From: a virus
Direction: 5' to 3' (one strand)
Virus record (IMG/VR): IMGVR_UViG_3300011116_001091
Location: 1 to 34,277 of that record
DNA: 34,277 bases
This document shows positions 8,801-17,310 of this stretch, piece by piece. The notes under the pieces are model-generated. The model worked only from the letters and a program-made list of their open reading frames with translations, was not told where the DNA came from and ran no database searches. Made by a program: the position numbers and the translations under genes. Position 1 is the stretch's first letter. The number at the start of each line of letters is the position of its first letter.

Positions 8801-10410
8801 TAATATTTCGTGGAGACTGTTCTGTTGGACGGTTCGTTTAAACTTAAAGAAAAATTAGGAGTCCGTAATTTAACTGTTTTTTCCGAACTTTTCGCTGACC
8901 AGGAGATTAATTCAAATGTCGGAATTATAGATATATTTGATAAGGCGGTTTTATCTCCAACGGAGAATTTTCCGTCAAGTGGGTCTTTCAACTTAACCCA
9001 CACCTCTGACAAGTTTTCTATTTTAATTGAAATTATTGGAAATATATCTCCCATTCCGAAATTGAGAGCCATCTTTAAGGGAGACTTAAACTTAACCTTA
9101 TACCCATATTCCACATTTGATATAGAAGAATTTACCAATTTCAACATTATACTGTTCAAGTAAACTAACGCTGATTTAAATTCTTCTTTTTTCGATTTTG
9201 TTTCAAAAATGTTAGGATTGTAAAATTTTAAGCGGTTCTCACACACGGATGAAACTATGGCGTTGGCATAATTTCTAAGAGATTTAAATTCCCCATAAAA
9301 TTCAAAATTAAATTTGAAATGGTTCTCGATGAATTCTCGGATTCCCGTGAGCTTTGTATTTTTTCCCGTCATGGAATCGTTCAAACTGACACCGTTGTAT
9401 ATTGATGACATCAAGTTCAACACTTCGCTGTCATTTGAAAAAGACAATAGATTCCGTAAAATCGTTATCTCGTTTGAAAAAGATTGTTTCGTAGAGTCAT
9501 ATAGTTCAGTGAGGTTTGCACCGTTTAACTCATAAACCATCTCATCGAAAATCTCCCTGTGTATAAAACCGTCGGCCGATAAAGAGGAAAATTCGGTGTT
9601 TAGTTTAAAGTCGAGAGGTGAGACGGATTCCAAAAAACTTACAGAGACATCATTGGTTACTGAGTCAGCGTGGTATATGAACAATAGTTTAGGAAACTCC
9701 TCGGTGGCATCGATTATTATTTCTCCCGCCGATGGTCGATAAACTATGTTTTTTAGATAATCCGTAGAACCATTCTTTGACCCCCCACGGACTTTGCTAA
9801 AACGGATCTTCCTGACATCAGAACCACTCACCTTTACAGTATGAACTATCCCCGATTTTAATTTTAGACTATTAGATCCATCCAAGGTAAGAATATTCCT
9901 CTTAATCTCCAGAGTGTGTTCCTCCGACACCCTCTCAGACTTAAATGATTTTACTAACTTAATCTCTTTCCTAGAGTTGCTTATTTCTTTTATTATCAGT
10001 GGATTATTTGAAGAAAATGTAGAATAAACCGGATTTACGGATAGATAAAAGTTGTTGGAAGTTATAGACCCGTTTCTTATTACATCTTCTATTGATAATA
10101 GTATGTTTTTTTCCGGATCTTGGAGAGAACCGACCTTAGTAGGAAAGTAAAAATCCTCAAATGAATTCCCATCCACATCCGAATATTGATAGAAAGATTT
10201 TTTATCGGAATAAGAACTGGTTATCTGAAAGTGGGAGCCGAGTTCTTTCTGTAGATTATATACCCCCACCTCTACTGTATCTTTCGGCGAGTTTCCAAAC
10301 GAATACTCTCGACTGGATGAGACGAAAAATAGATTATACTCTTTCTTTCCCAAATACCCTACGATATTTAAAGAATTTTTAGACTCTTCGATGAGGTTCA
10401 GAGATGACAT
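5833..10410 (-). CDS. Giant baseplate/tail protein with tail protein I-like and LamG-like regions
   Basis: At 1525 residues this is the largest product in the window. Around residues 795-840 it has the signature of phage tail protein I-like modules: LINLPSVYKSKGTEECIRQI, then FSIYGVPNNLITLKEFGGG. Residues ~860-1090 resemble a LamG/concanavalin-like fold that ends with KFRGCMDKFIIQSTPLSDKD, the usual closing strand of such domains. The first ~700 residues are Ser/Lys/Asn-rich and of unclear fold. Its place between fibre-type proteins and gp6/gp25 suggests a baseplate wedge or connector role comparable to T4 gp7/gp10, but it is not clearly homologous to either. One uninterrupted frame covers the whole length. 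Confidence 0.7.
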   Translation of the reverse strand: MSSLNLIEESKNSLNIVGYLGKKEYNLFFVSSSREYSFGNSPKDTVEVGVYNLQKELGSHFQITSSYSDKKSFYQYSDVDGNSFEDFYFPTKVGSLQDPEKNILLSIEDVIRNGSITSNNFYLSVNPVYSTFSSNNPLIIKEISNSRKEIKLVKSFKSERVSEEHTLEIKRNILTLDGSNSLKLKSGIVHTVKVSGSDVRKIRFSKVRGGSKNGSTDYLKNIVYRPSAGEIIIDATEEFPKLLFIYHADSVTNDVSVSFLESVSPLDFKLNTEFSSLSADGFIHREIFDEMVYELNGANLTELYDSTKQSFSNEITILRNLLSFSNDSEVLNLMSSIYNGVSLNDSMTGKNTKLTGIREFIENHFKFNFEFYGEFKSLRNYANAIVSSVCENRLKFYNPNIFETKSKKEEFKSALVYLNSIMLKLVNSSISNVEYGYKVKFKSPLKMALNFGMGDIFPIISIKIENLSEVWVKLKDPLDGKFSVGDKTALSNISIIPTFELISWSAKSSEKTVKLRTPNFSLSLNEPSNRTVSTKYYSNDDLSINREVENKILINKKLIDLNVDYSEFSNFVVFSSANLRLKIFKNKVIQITNLAEEIDSLELIDSGSTAVIDRLSVYTDLTSKKAELDSIIGGFDGYEAYLYKSGNFVYDTSSEIFVETSGSSTPSETVSELMAESEVYDKNNRDSLLNNCPEFVYADEENDEYLKFLSMVGHHFDNLYLHISNIGIYKRVGHDINDGITGKVVSYILNSFGFKLPPGLSGLIESSDTVENYLSSQDQSSLVNSISVDEKTKTIWKRMLINLPSVYKSKGTEECIRQIFSIYGVPNNLITLKEFGGGYSDHEISSSYFSEEREYLLEYQGEVDEYVEISGSWPSRFKSVDFKLYIDPTHYSSSRLIVPLHEKFGDQSSESSQIYSLGFVKTGKSLGRFYFTIRNESSHFTTLTDPVYLFSDEPMSVMLRRNYIDKNFRVEESSSFVPVKYDIKIYRSSAGGKSVDLETSFYLSGSLNESFEFPGFFTFGNVEGNEVEIVSEVLEIIETEESVYDFITENSSELYTDSLPNYSAAKFRGCMDKFIIQSTPLSDKDFIIRGKNVESYYQGEPSSSYEDLLFRFGLGIPVDFSSASLTPEGHVVNNLNSGYSSSFAHIYNFSGSNMTSSLTTGSCTTQSYSYFPHQTKEFIVINELPTEHIGPSRLENKKVNYTVVNSLDSRLSHEKSTTYKSSSNKYEDSRKLGVFVSPVHERNKDILNFFGDHDIISAVVEPADRYGRRYAKLYEFRRNFYRKNLVSKILFNELFSIYRIFIDKSIFETLKAVLPARNKVYSGILVEATLLERSRVEQKPAAISEMRLYKSSINVDDLVGMTSISSPITSSVDISYISHDNRSHSGNSFAEFGAVEDRVSEYDTNIFLGENGYVSYQDNIYKAYQKKYTRIKNFENDRIVRRTMYSVELIPSGSTMEIPDSYTLLSDVERFRPINRKYLPLRNSTGKSRQTENTTINQSGTEDRSPVIRVSVGPNIKNTNAGLKV

Positions 10411-10436
10411 ACTACAATAATTATGACCATTGGTGG

Positions 10437-10907
10437 TTATTTATTAGAAATTGTAGCATCTTTTTTAAGATAAAACGGAAACGTATCGGAAAAGTCCTCC
10501 TCAGATCTCCCCTCCCCGGCCGAAATTCTAAGACCAACTATTATATCTCGGCTCGCTTTCAAGTCCGATCTAAGTTTATATACCGAATCGTCTTGAACAG
10601 ACGGTGTGCTAGAAGATATCTGCGATTTTAAAGAATTTATCTGAGCTCTGTATTCTGCTGTATCTGTTGAAGACGTGATCTGTGGTTCCTGTGTTGAAAA
10701 TTCTTCAAATCCGAGAGTATAAAACTTGTTGAATTTTCTATAATCGTATTCGGAATTTCTTACGGGAACTTTAAGAAAAGATTCACTGACATTATTTGAA
10801 TCTTCTTTAAAAAAAAGATTCCCGGCGGAATTGAAATTGTAAGAATACGGAAGAGTTCCGTGACGGAACGCTGCCATAGATTCACCGAATTTATTTAAAT
10901 CTGCCAT
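10437..10907 (-). CDS. Baseplate-region protein, unknown function
   Basis: A 156-residue hydrophilic protein. The N-terminal half is aromatic-rich (PYSYNFNSAGNLFF, YDYRKFNKFYTLGFEEF). The C-terminal half has a short helix (AEYRAQINSLKSQI) and a basic/acidic tail. No known domain is visible. The start lies one base after the end of the 414-residue DNRLRE gene and is preceded by AAGGTGA about nine bases upstream, one of the few good Shine-Dalgarno-like sites here. It is followed by the giant baseplate protein gene. A structural or chaperone role is possible from context only. Confidence 0.6.
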   Translation of the reverse strand: MADLNKFGESMAAFRHGTLPYSYNFNSAGNLFFKEDSNNVSESFLKVPVRNSEYDYRKFNKFYTLGFEEFSTQEPQITSSTDTAEYRAQINSLKSQISSSTPSVQDDSVYKLRSDLKASRDIIVGLRISAGEGRSEEDFSDTFPFYLKKDATISNK

Positions 10908-10908
10908 A

Positions 10909-12153
10909 TCATCTCGTCACCTTAAATGTGTGTTTATCGTCGAATATTTGAATGGAACCGTCCGAAAATTCTGACTTTATCAATATTCTATAATATCTCT
11001 CCTGAGCAAGTCCTGTAGTGTCCAGATAGAAGAAGTTTCCGTATTCGTCGCAGCTTAACCTTGTATAATCATCAAAACCTATAACCGTCTCTTCGCTTTC
11101 ATTATCTTTTATAGAATAAAAACTGCTTGACGGTAGAAATTTTGGAGTGAGGTAGTTGGTCTGCGCAGACACGAATCTTTTTAGGGGATTTTGCTCTCTT
11201 GAAAAAACTGTGAATTTTATTTTATTTCCACTCTTATATTCGGAACGTATTCCCTTTATACTAACCGATACACCCAGACTGGATGTGACGGGAGACAAGC
11301 TAGACGTGTTTATAGCGGCATCGGGCCACTTCACATCTATGAATGGTGAGTATATGGTATTAGTCTCCCTTCCAAAGAATTTTAAATTCATGGATGCGGA
11401 AGGATTCAACTCCTCAGAGGTCAGTAGAATTATTCCTTCGTTTGGGATACATCCGCATATCCATGCTCTGCATATCGAAGTTATGTCCATCGAAATGTCT
11501 GAACTAGCGTAACTGAAAGATTGAGAACAGATATAACTCGATGCGGAGACAGTCGAACAAAAGCTTAAACTTGGGTTATTTGAACAACTTGGCGGAGAAG
11601 AATAATACCAGGTCCCCCCTCCACGTTGAAAAGATGCCGTGGAGGATGTATCCAGATAATTTGAATTGGTTATATTCAAGTCTGCGTCCTGGTTTGGATA
11701 CCACTTACTTGATGTGTTTAAAGAATTTTTATAGAGCCAACTCACTCCGTCTGCAGAACCACCGGATGCATATAAACCCGTTCCCATTGCCCAACTCTGA
11801 CTTATAGGGAACGCATAGATTGTATAATCTATAGGAAGTTCTTTGGATTCTATGACCCGCAAGGTCAATGTGAATTTTGGATTTGATATATCTCCGGACG
11901 AAATAGACCTGCTTACTTCGGTCATATCAAACTTTATAAGAGAACGCTTTATGTAATTCTTATACTCATTTACAAATCGATTAACGGTTACATAGTATGA
12001 ACCAGAAATATATCCAGAAAGAACACCCGTGAAGCTAGATAGACTTCCTGTATATCCGCAGGCCGAACCACTAAAACCTCCGTGCATAGTTCCAGAAACA
12101 CAGCTGCTTCCCGTTATTCCTGTGAAGTGATCAACTGTAAATGATAGTGCCAT
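10909..12153 (-). CDS. DNRLRE-like virion protein, cysteine-rich
   Basis: A 414-residue protein. Residues ~65-280 resemble the beta-sandwich DNRLRE family, which is often carbohydrate-associated. Typical pieces are KRSLIKFDMTEVSRSI, IYAFPISQSWAMGTG and MDITSICRAW, followed by a closing strand YSPFIDVKWP. The N-terminal ~55 residues are a Gly/Ser/Thr-rich lead-in (SGTMHGGFSGSACGYTG). The C-terminal ~120 residues form a second, unidentified beta-rich part. Nine or so cysteines are unusual for a phage structural protein. Two shorter related genes lie immediately upstream. A promoter-like motif ends four bases before the start. Carbohydrate binding is inferred from the family, not shown. Confidence 0.65.
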   Translation of the reverse strand: MALSFTVDHFTGITGSSCVSGTMHGGFSGSACGYTGSLSSFTGVLSGYISGSYYVTVNRFVNEYKNYIKRSLIKFDMTEVSRSISSGDISNPKFTLTLRVIESKELPIDYTIYAFPISQSWAMGTGLYASGGSADGVSWLYKNSLNTSSKWYPNQDADLNITNSNYLDTSSTASFQRGGGTWYYSSPPSCSNNPSLSFCSTVSASSYICSQSFSYASSDISMDITSICRAWICGCIPNEGIILLTSEELNPSASMNLKFFGRETNTIYSPFIDVKWPDAAINTSSLSPVTSSLGVSVSIKGIRSEYKSGNKIKFTVFSREQNPLKRFVSAQTNYLTPKFLPSSSFYSIKDNESEETVIGFDDYTRLSCDEYGNFFYLDTTGLAQERYYRILIKSEFSDGSIQIFDDKHTFKVTR

Positions 12154-12156
12154 ATC

Positions 12157-12167
12157 GTATAAGTATT
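12157..12167 (-). promoter_or_regulatory. Late-promoter-like motif before the 414-residue gene
   Basis: The minus strand reads AATACTTATAC and ends three to four bases before the ATG at 12153. It sits just upstream of the last of the three DNRLRE-related genes, so that gene may have its own transcript. Confidence 0.45.
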
Positions 12168-12181
12168 GTCATTTTAGTGAT

Positions 12182-12568
12182 TTATGGGAAAACAAAGAAA
12201 TCTTCGTCAGTGGATAAATAGAGAGCGTCCCCATCCTCCTCGGTTATAATATTTCCAAATTCATCTACTATCCCCGCAGGACCACATATTCCACCCGGAG
12301 ATGAGGCGGCTGAACAATTTACTGATCCGCTTACGCTTCCGGTTGCACAATAAATGCTCCCCGTAAAATACCCATTAAAATTCTGGACATATCGGTTCAC
12401 AAGTTCGCTGGATAAAGTGGTGGTGGAGAGCGACGCGGTCCGAAATGTTCTTGATAATTTGTTTACACATCCAACTTCAACGTAAGGAGATGTTCCGAAG
12501 TTCTTCCTCCGAGCAGTTTCTTCATTGTAAATGAAGGTATCTTTTTGACAAAAAATAAAATGATGCAT
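12182..12568 (-). CDS. DNRLRE-type N-terminal half protein, second copy
   Basis: A 128-residue protein whose start MHHFIFCQKDTFIYNEET, then RRKNFGTSPYVEVG, parallels the 95-residue product upstream and the opening strand of DNRLRE proteins (aDt-x-n-NFG-x-x-x-x-L-E-V pattern). A Gly/Ser/Thr segment (FNGYFTGSIYCATGSVSGSV) follows. The acidic C-terminus ends DEDFFVFP. It has five cysteines. It begins one base after the stop of the 95-residue gene. It lacks the second half of a full DNRLRE domain, so it may pair with the 414-residue product or be a remodelled duplicate. Confidence 0.6.
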   Translation of the reverse strand: MHHFIFCQKDTFIYNEETARRKNFGTSPYVEVGCVNKLSRTFRTASLSTTTLSSELVNRYVQNFNGYFTGSIYCATGSVSGSVNCSAASSPGGICGPAGIVDEFGNIITEEDGDALYLSTDEDFFVFP

Positions 12569-12569
12569 A

Positions 12570-12857
12570 TCAACAACTTTCGTTTTCCGTCAAAACCAAC
12601 CCACATCCTATTATACTCCCCGAGACATCTGACGCCGAGCCGGTGATTGACCCTGTTATTTTTCCGGTAAATCGTATTAAGTTCAATCCAGAAAAATCGG
12701 TTATTGCGTGCTGTAAAGAAGACGTGTTCAGATAAGTTTTTACTGTATAATTTATCGAAGAGATTTCTAGTATTTCGTCACGCCCAAAGTTATTCCCTCT
12801 ATAATCTGGGTGATTATCTACAAACGAATCTGCAGTTGGAAATACAAACTTGTGCAT
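12570..12857 (-). CDS. DNRLRE-type N-terminal half protein, first copy
   Basis: A 95-residue protein opening MHKFVFPTADSFVDNHPDY, then RGNNFGRDEILEIS, a good match to the first strands of DNRLRE-family proteins. A Gly/Ser/Thr segment (FTGKITGSITGSASDVSGS) follows, of the same style as in the next two genes. It ends shortly after a cysteine pair (IIGCGLVLTENESC). It starts three bases after the end of gp6 and is probably translated from the gp6 transcript. Too short for a complete beta-sandwich, it looks like one of three related pieces of a baseplate-associated appendage. Confidence 0.6.
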   Translation of the reverse strand: MHKFVFPTADSFVDNHPDYRGNNFGRDEILEISSINYTVKTYLNTSSLQHAITDFSGLNLIRFTGKITGSITGSASDVSGSIIGCGLVLTENESC

Positions 12858-12860
12858 ATT

Positions 12861-14825
12861 TTAAAGACACTTTCCTCTAATGTCTGTGTCTGGATATTTC
12901 ACCTCGAACACGGCTGGGTCAATCGGAGGATATACTATCTTATGCTTTGTAGCAGCAACTAAATCATATTCACATGGAGAATAGTTTCCACCAACTAAAT
13001 TCGTGAACTTCAAATCTGACACGGCCTGTACGCCCTCAACCTTTGCAATCTCAAGTTCTAACTGACCTATATTGATCGGTTGAGAAAACTGCCAAAGTTC
13101 TATATCGAAAAACTTTTTAACAGCGGAAATACAGTCGGCCAAAACTTCTTTTTTATTATAAGTAGAATAAGTCAGAACGGTAAAATCCACACCCACATTT
13201 ACTATGAATCCGTCTATTATATTTACTCTATCCGATATCATCCTATATTTTGAAATATACTTCTTCAGATTGTATACCAACGCTTCATTTACGGGGGTGA
13301 GGTTTTTATTATCATCGTAAGTCAAGACATACAAATTTATTCCGAATGGATTTACGCCATCGAGATTAGCTTTTCTCAACCCAGCTTGAGTGGAATCTAG
13401 TATCAAATTGTGATTTTCATCCAATAATCCATTTACAGACTGTATATTGTTGGAAGTCAGATCTGACTCGGTTGAAACGTATGCTTTAGAAACTCTTCCG
13501 TATTCGGCAGGCATACTCAACACTCTGGCTACGTAATCTTCTTTAGTCACCATTCTGTCCTGGGAAGCAAAATTGGCCATAGCATTGTGTTTCATCTCCA
13601 AAATAGATTCGGACGAGGCTCCGCCTGTTGCAGGGATTGGATTTGACACACGCAGACTGCTTTTTACAGTATTTACCAAATTACTTTCTGCTGGCAGATA
13701 CTCTACAGCATCATCGAATTCTATTTTGCTTATAGATGTTATATCCCCAACGTTTGCATTTGACTCAATCCCGCCGCCAATGATATATTTAACCGATAAG
13801 GTCGTGTTAAATGGCGACGACCCATAAGAATTGGATTTTACAAAACAGGTTGGATCCAGAGTAAGATTATATCTGGATACATTGGAGAATCCCACACCTA
13901 ACAGTTCCGAGTTAGGTACTAATATCTCTTCCTCAAGACTGTCTGTAGATGAACCAAACTGAAGGAAGGTCTTATTATTCTCATCCACTTCGAGGATATA
14001 TCTCCGATTTGTTCTTAGGAATTTTATTATGTTCGGCACGGTGGAACTATAGTCTGAATATTCTTCAAAATTAAACCGATTATTTTCTACCGGCAAATGA
14101 ATCAAATCCTGAGCTAAAAAGTCAACCTGATACCAATCGTTATTATCGGAATCTTTCACCGAGACAATCTTTATTACGTTGTCCTCCGCCAATTCTATTC
14201 TCAGATTCGGAGTCTGGCTGGAAACAACAAACTCTCTGGAAATAGTTTTTCCTGAGTAAGCCTTTACAGATTTCTTTATAAGATAGAATTCTGGTTCCCC
14301 TGCGGAATTTCTTGAAAAAACTTCGTCAACTCTCGGGTAAAGTTCGCTTTTTATAGAAAAATTTACAGTTTCGGATGTGATGAAAGACGTTCTGTTCGAG
14401 GACACCGCTTCCATTCCCTCCTTAACTATCAGAGCGTATCTAGTGTCCGGCTCAAATGTTCCGTCACTATTTCTCTTTGATGGGATTATTTGATATAAAT
14501 CTAAAATTGTCGCAGAAGGTTTGCTTGGTCTGGGAGTATACCCCAAGAACTTTACAAGGTTTATCACATTCTTCCGTTCTTCCGCAAAATTTATAAGCCC
14601 CTCCTTGAACTGATAGTCTATGTAGAAAGATAAAACGTCACCTACATACGATGCCATGTCTATGAACATCATTCCTGGAGAAGAGTTGTTGAAATCTTTG
14701 TAAGTTCTGGGATAATAGTGTTTTGCAAAATCGATAAGATTTTCCTTTAACGCGTCAAAATCTTTGCCTAGGTATCTGATTTCCCTTGACAGAGGTTTGA
14801 AATTCTTATCTAATGTTGTTCCCAT
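12861..14825 (-). CDS. 6: Baseplate wedge protein, T4 gp6-like (baseplate J family)
   Basis: A 654-residue protein close in length to T4 gp6 (660). The N-terminus has the conserved opening IRYLGKDFDALKENLIDFAK and the helix SSPGMMFIDMASYVGDVLSF (residues ~48-67), typical of gp6 of T4-like phages. Near residue 425 is QDRMVTKEDYVARVLSMP, the conserved stretch of the baseplate J-like part. gp6 dimers form the iris-like ring that links the six wedges and opens during sheath contraction. The gene lies directly after gp25 and before the DNRLRE trio. Order gp25-gp6 on one strand is conserved in contractile tails. Confidence 0.88.
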   Translation of the reverse strand: MGTTLDKNFKPLSREIRYLGKDFDALKENLIDFAKHYYPRTYKDFNNSSPGMMFIDMASYVGDVLSFYIDYQFKEGLINFAEERKNVINLVKFLGYTPRPSKPSATILDLYQIIPSKRNSDGTFEPDTRYALIVKEGMEAVSSNRTSFITSETVNFSIKSELYPRVDEVFSRNSAGEPEFYLIKKSVKAYSGKTISREFVVSSQTPNLRIELAEDNVIKIVSVKDSDNNDWYQVDFLAQDLIHLPVENNRFNFEEYSDYSSTVPNIIKFLRTNRRYILEVDENNKTFLQFGSSTDSLEEEILVPNSELLGVGFSNVSRYNLTLDPTCFVKSNSYGSSPFNTTLSVKYIIGGGIESNANVGDITSISKIEFDDAVEYLPAESNLVNTVKSSLRVSNPIPATGGASSESILEMKHNAMANFASQDRMVTKEDYVARVLSMPAEYGRVSKAYVSTESDLTSNNIQSVNGLLDENHNLILDSTQAGLRKANLDGVNPFGINLYVLTYDDNKNLTPVNEALVYNLKKYISKYRMISDRVNIIDGFIVNVGVDFTVLTYSTYNKKEVLADCISAVKKFFDIELWQFSQPINIGQLELEIAKVEGVQAVSDLKFTNLVGGNYSPCEYDLVAATKHKIVYPPIDPAVFEVKYPDTDIRGKCL

Positions 14826-14828
14826 AAT

Positions 14829-15248
14829 TTAAATCTTTATGTTCTCTAACTCAAAGTCGAGGGTGTCTCTCTGATCGGTTTGTATCACTGTAAATTCTAA
14901 CGTTATCCTCAACTTATAATTATCATCGTTGGAAGAGTTTTCTGTGTTAATAATAGATATTTTATCCACACTGACTTCGGGTATCCAGAAAGAAATCTCC
15001 TCCCTCAGAAGATTCTTTACTATCTCGTTCATATTCTCATCCTGTTGTTCAAATAAGACTGTGTATAATCTCGTTCCAAATTCCGGCATCATTCTCCGTT
15101 CACCCCTCCGCGTTTTTAAGAAGTTTGACAAATTAGATTTCACCTGGGTATTGGTATCGAATGACTGTTGAAAATACCCACCAGGACCATTTACAATCGG
15201 CAATGTTATACCTATAGGGTATTTCGACGATGTTATGTTGGATATCAT
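14829..15248 (-). CDS. 25: Baseplate wedge protein, gp25-like
   Basis: A 139-residue member of the GPW/gp25 family. The hallmark is TRRGERRMMPEFGTRLYTVL at residues ~46-65, containing the EFG and R-L-Y positions that form the LysM-adjacent core in gp25-like proteins. It then has an acidic dimerisation helix and a beta-hairpin (YKLRITLEFTVI). gp25 sits at the inner baseplate, contacts gp6 and primes sheath polymerisation. The start is at 15248, sharing one base with the end of the 143-residue gene. The gp6 gene follows three bases after its stop. Confidence 0.88.
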   Translation of the reverse strand: MISNITSSKYPIGITLPIVNGPGGYFQQSFDTNTQVKSNLSNFLKTRRGERRMMPEFGTRLYTVLFEQQDENMNEIVKNLLREEISFWIPEVSVDKISIINTENSSNDDNYKLRITLEFTVIQTDQRDTLDFELENIKI

Positions 15249-15679
15249 TATCTGTTAGTTGACTTTGTTTTTGACAACTTTAGCAATTGAGAGTAATCTC
15301 GTGTAAGAGCTGCTGCCACGACCGGAGGGGCGCTCTCGACATTATCCAAAACCGAAGGTGCATCAGTTGTCATGGTAGAGGGTGCGCCCGCGACCATCTG
15401 GCCCTCTTGTTTTATTCTGACTGTGGTTTCGTTGAGAATGTCATTCAAGACAGCATTTTTTACATATTGACGCTTCTGACCAGTGGGTTGAGCAGCAGGT
15501 GGTGCCGGACGTGGTTGTTGAGGAACGTCATTCATTTGTTTGCGAACATTTCCCTCTTGAATACCCTTAGAGTGTGGTTTCATACCGGAAAAATATTCGT
15601 CCAATACCGATGGTAATATCTCCCTTAACTTACGTTCTATAGATTCCCCTATAATTTTTTTGAATTCCTCTGTGTTCAT
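15248..15679 (-). CDS. Baseplate-region protein, Pro/Ala linker, unknown function
   Basis: A 143-residue protein in three parts: an N-terminal amphipathic helix (EFKKIIGESIERKLREILP), a long Pro/Gln/Ala linker (PQQPRPAPPAAQPTG), and a short motif KNAVLNDILNETT before an Ala/Val-rich tail. The LNDILNET-type motif recurs, from memory, in small proteins near gp25 in marine T4-like phages. It may be an assembly chaperone or short connector, but nothing shows this directly. The start is set by a promoter-like motif ending about five bases upstream. Its stop is fused to the start of gp25. Confidence 0.6.
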   Translation of the reverse strand: MNTEEFKKIIGESIERKLREILPSVLDEYFSGMKPHSKGIQEGNVRKQMNDVPQQPRPAPPAAQPTGQKRQYVKNAVLNDILNETTVRIKQEGQMVAGAPSTMTTDAPSVLDNVESAPPVVAAALTRDYSQLLKLSKTKSTNR

Positions 15680-15683
15680 AATG

Positions 15684-15694
15684 TTATAAATATC
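15684..15694 (-). promoter_or_regulatory. Late-promoter-like motif before the gp25-gp6 unit
   Basis: The minus strand reads GATATTTATAA, followed four to five bases later by the ATG at 15679. It would drive the 143-residue gene, gp25, gp6 and the first two DNRLRE-related genes. Confidence 0.5.
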
Positions 15695-15705
15695 TAAATT
15701 CGGTG

Positions 15706-17310
15706 TTATCTTCTATTTTTCCCCGTCCAACCACCAGGAACACCGTTTCCCGATGAGATATCTATGGTTACTGGGTTTACGCCGTCTGTTATCCTCCCAC
15801 CATTCGATCCTGGAGAATATCCTCCGCCGGTGAGAAACACTCGCCGACTCATAAGAGTGTGTAATTTATCCCTAAGCGCGTACAGTCTTTTTAATTGAAC
15901 AGGAAACTGAGTTTGGTCTGGATTTGCTCCACCCGCATTTGGGTGTGAGTGTTGGTAATGGTGTGAGTGTTCTATTAACCAATTACATAGATCATACAAC
16001 CAGTCAACGGTCGTCTGTCCTAACAATGCCGGCTCTCCCGTCGCATCATATTCCCCCAAATATATGGCAGGGGAATTAAACACTACCTTCGAGTTTGTCG
16101 ACATAACTATCTGATCGTGAGAATCCACCACATATTCACTATCCGTCACGACCATGTATCTCTTTTTTGAAAAATGTATAGATTCTCCGAACCTAGATGA
16201 AAATAAAAGCCTATCGCTGTTTATAACTATCTGATCCTTATCGAGCTTCGGAAACTCAAAAGATGTACTTCCTTTAGGACTGAACTTGGGTTGTTCCTCG
16301 GAAGCATTTTTTGAAAAGGGAGTCTTGTAACACGTCGTCCTAAATCCAGATATGGTTTTTCCAGATGTGATGTGAATCGAAGAACCGTCATTATTTATGT
16401 CCTCTGAAATATACCCAGTAAAACTCTTTTCATTTAAAGATTTTGATATGGGTTGTATATCATTAAGTTTCGGGTGAAGCGACTGTTTAGACAACTGCGC
16501 AATAGGCCGTTGTCTATTTCGTATCAATATCATGGGATTTCCGCCGCCGTAATTCTCATCCCCACTCTTGTAATTGTCATAATCACCCACATCGTTTTTT
16601 CTGTCGGCATCGTAAGCGCCCATTCTCACGCTCTGACCGAAACGGCCTTCGAGGATAACATCGCCCTCGAAACGACGGAGATTTCTTATCTTACTGTTAA
16701 ACCAAAAGTAATTTCCAAGAATGCCGTTAAATCCCCCAGACGAGCCTCCCGGAAAACAATCAAATCTGGAAATAGGACCCCTCAATTTTACAGAGCCATA
16801 TGAGGTGTTTTTTTCCTTTTTTCCGTATGTCATTTCATATCTAAAGTCGGCATTTGAATTACAATTTCCCTTCGTATTTACCTTTGAAGTGTAATAGAAT
16901 TTATCGAATATCTTAACTACATGGACAATTTCATTAAGAGTGGGTATTGACAGTAACGTAGAATCCAGAGGAACTGCCCATATTAAAGATTCCTTTTCAA
17001 ACTTTTCATGTGTATAACACAACCTAACTAAAGCTGTCCCTATTGAAAAATAATCTCTATCTTTTATAGAGAGAGGTTTTCCATTAAAATCTGGAGGGTT
17101 TTCAAGTGGAGTAATTACGTCACCCAACCCCTCGCCTTGTTTTGAAAAAATAGGGTGGTTATCATCTAAAACCACATCAAGGACTATGGCTGGTTCAAAC
17201 TGGATTATGCTCCTGCCGCTCTGTATTATTTTATTGTCTCTTTTTGTAGACAATAATACAACATCATCTGTTGATGTATCAAATATAGAATGGTCTATAG
17301 AATAACTCAT
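15706..17310 (-). CDS. Baseplate central spike / hub protein with HxH tip
   Basis: A 534-residue virion protein. The central part (RFEGDVILEGRFGQSVRMG) and the strand-rich stretch to residue ~420 (SDRLLFSSRFGESIHFSKKR, NSPAIYLGE) look like the stacked beta-helix of spike proteins. Residues 448-456 read HSHHYQHSH and are followed by PNAGG, a His-rich segment like the metal-binding tip or plug of contractile-tail spikes. A Gly-rich tail follows. It is comparable in length to T4 gp5 (575) but has no visible lysozyme domain. It sits just upstream of gp25/gp6. The role, puncturing the outer membrane, is inferred from fold type and context. The start lies within the end of the preceding gene, with AAGGA nine bases upstream. 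Confidence 0.66.
   Translation of the reverse strand: MSYSIDHSIFDTSTDDVVLLSTKRDNKIIQSGRSIIQFEPAIVLDVVLDDNHPIFSKQGEGLGDVITPLENPPDFNGKPLSIKDRDYFSIGTALVRLCYTHEKFEKESLIWAVPLDSTLLSIPTLNEIVHVVKIFDKFYYTSKVNTKGNCNSNADFRYEMTYGKKEKNTSYGSVKLRGPISRFDCFPGGSSGGFNGILGNYFWFNSKIRNLRRFEGDVILEGRFGQSVRMGAYDADRKNDVGDYDNYKSGDENYGGGNPMILIRNRQRPIAQLSKQSLHPKLNDIQPISKSLNEKSFTGYISEDINNDGSSIHITSGKTISGFRTTCYKTPFSKNASEEQPKFSPKGSTSFEFPKLDKDQIVINSDRLLFSSRFGESIHFSKKRYMVVTDSEYVVDSHDQIVMSTNSKVVFNSPAIYLGEYDATGEPALLGQTTVDWLYDLCNWLIEHSHHYQHSHPNAGGANPDQTQFPVQLKRLYALRDKLHTLMSRRVFLTGGGYSPGSNGGRITDGVNPVTIDISSGNGVPGGWTGKNRR

Noticed and set aside
8238-9535. Several 70-120-codon plus-strand frames opposite the giant baseplate gene
   Set aside because: Antisense shadows of an intact 1525-codon frame with no family resemblance.
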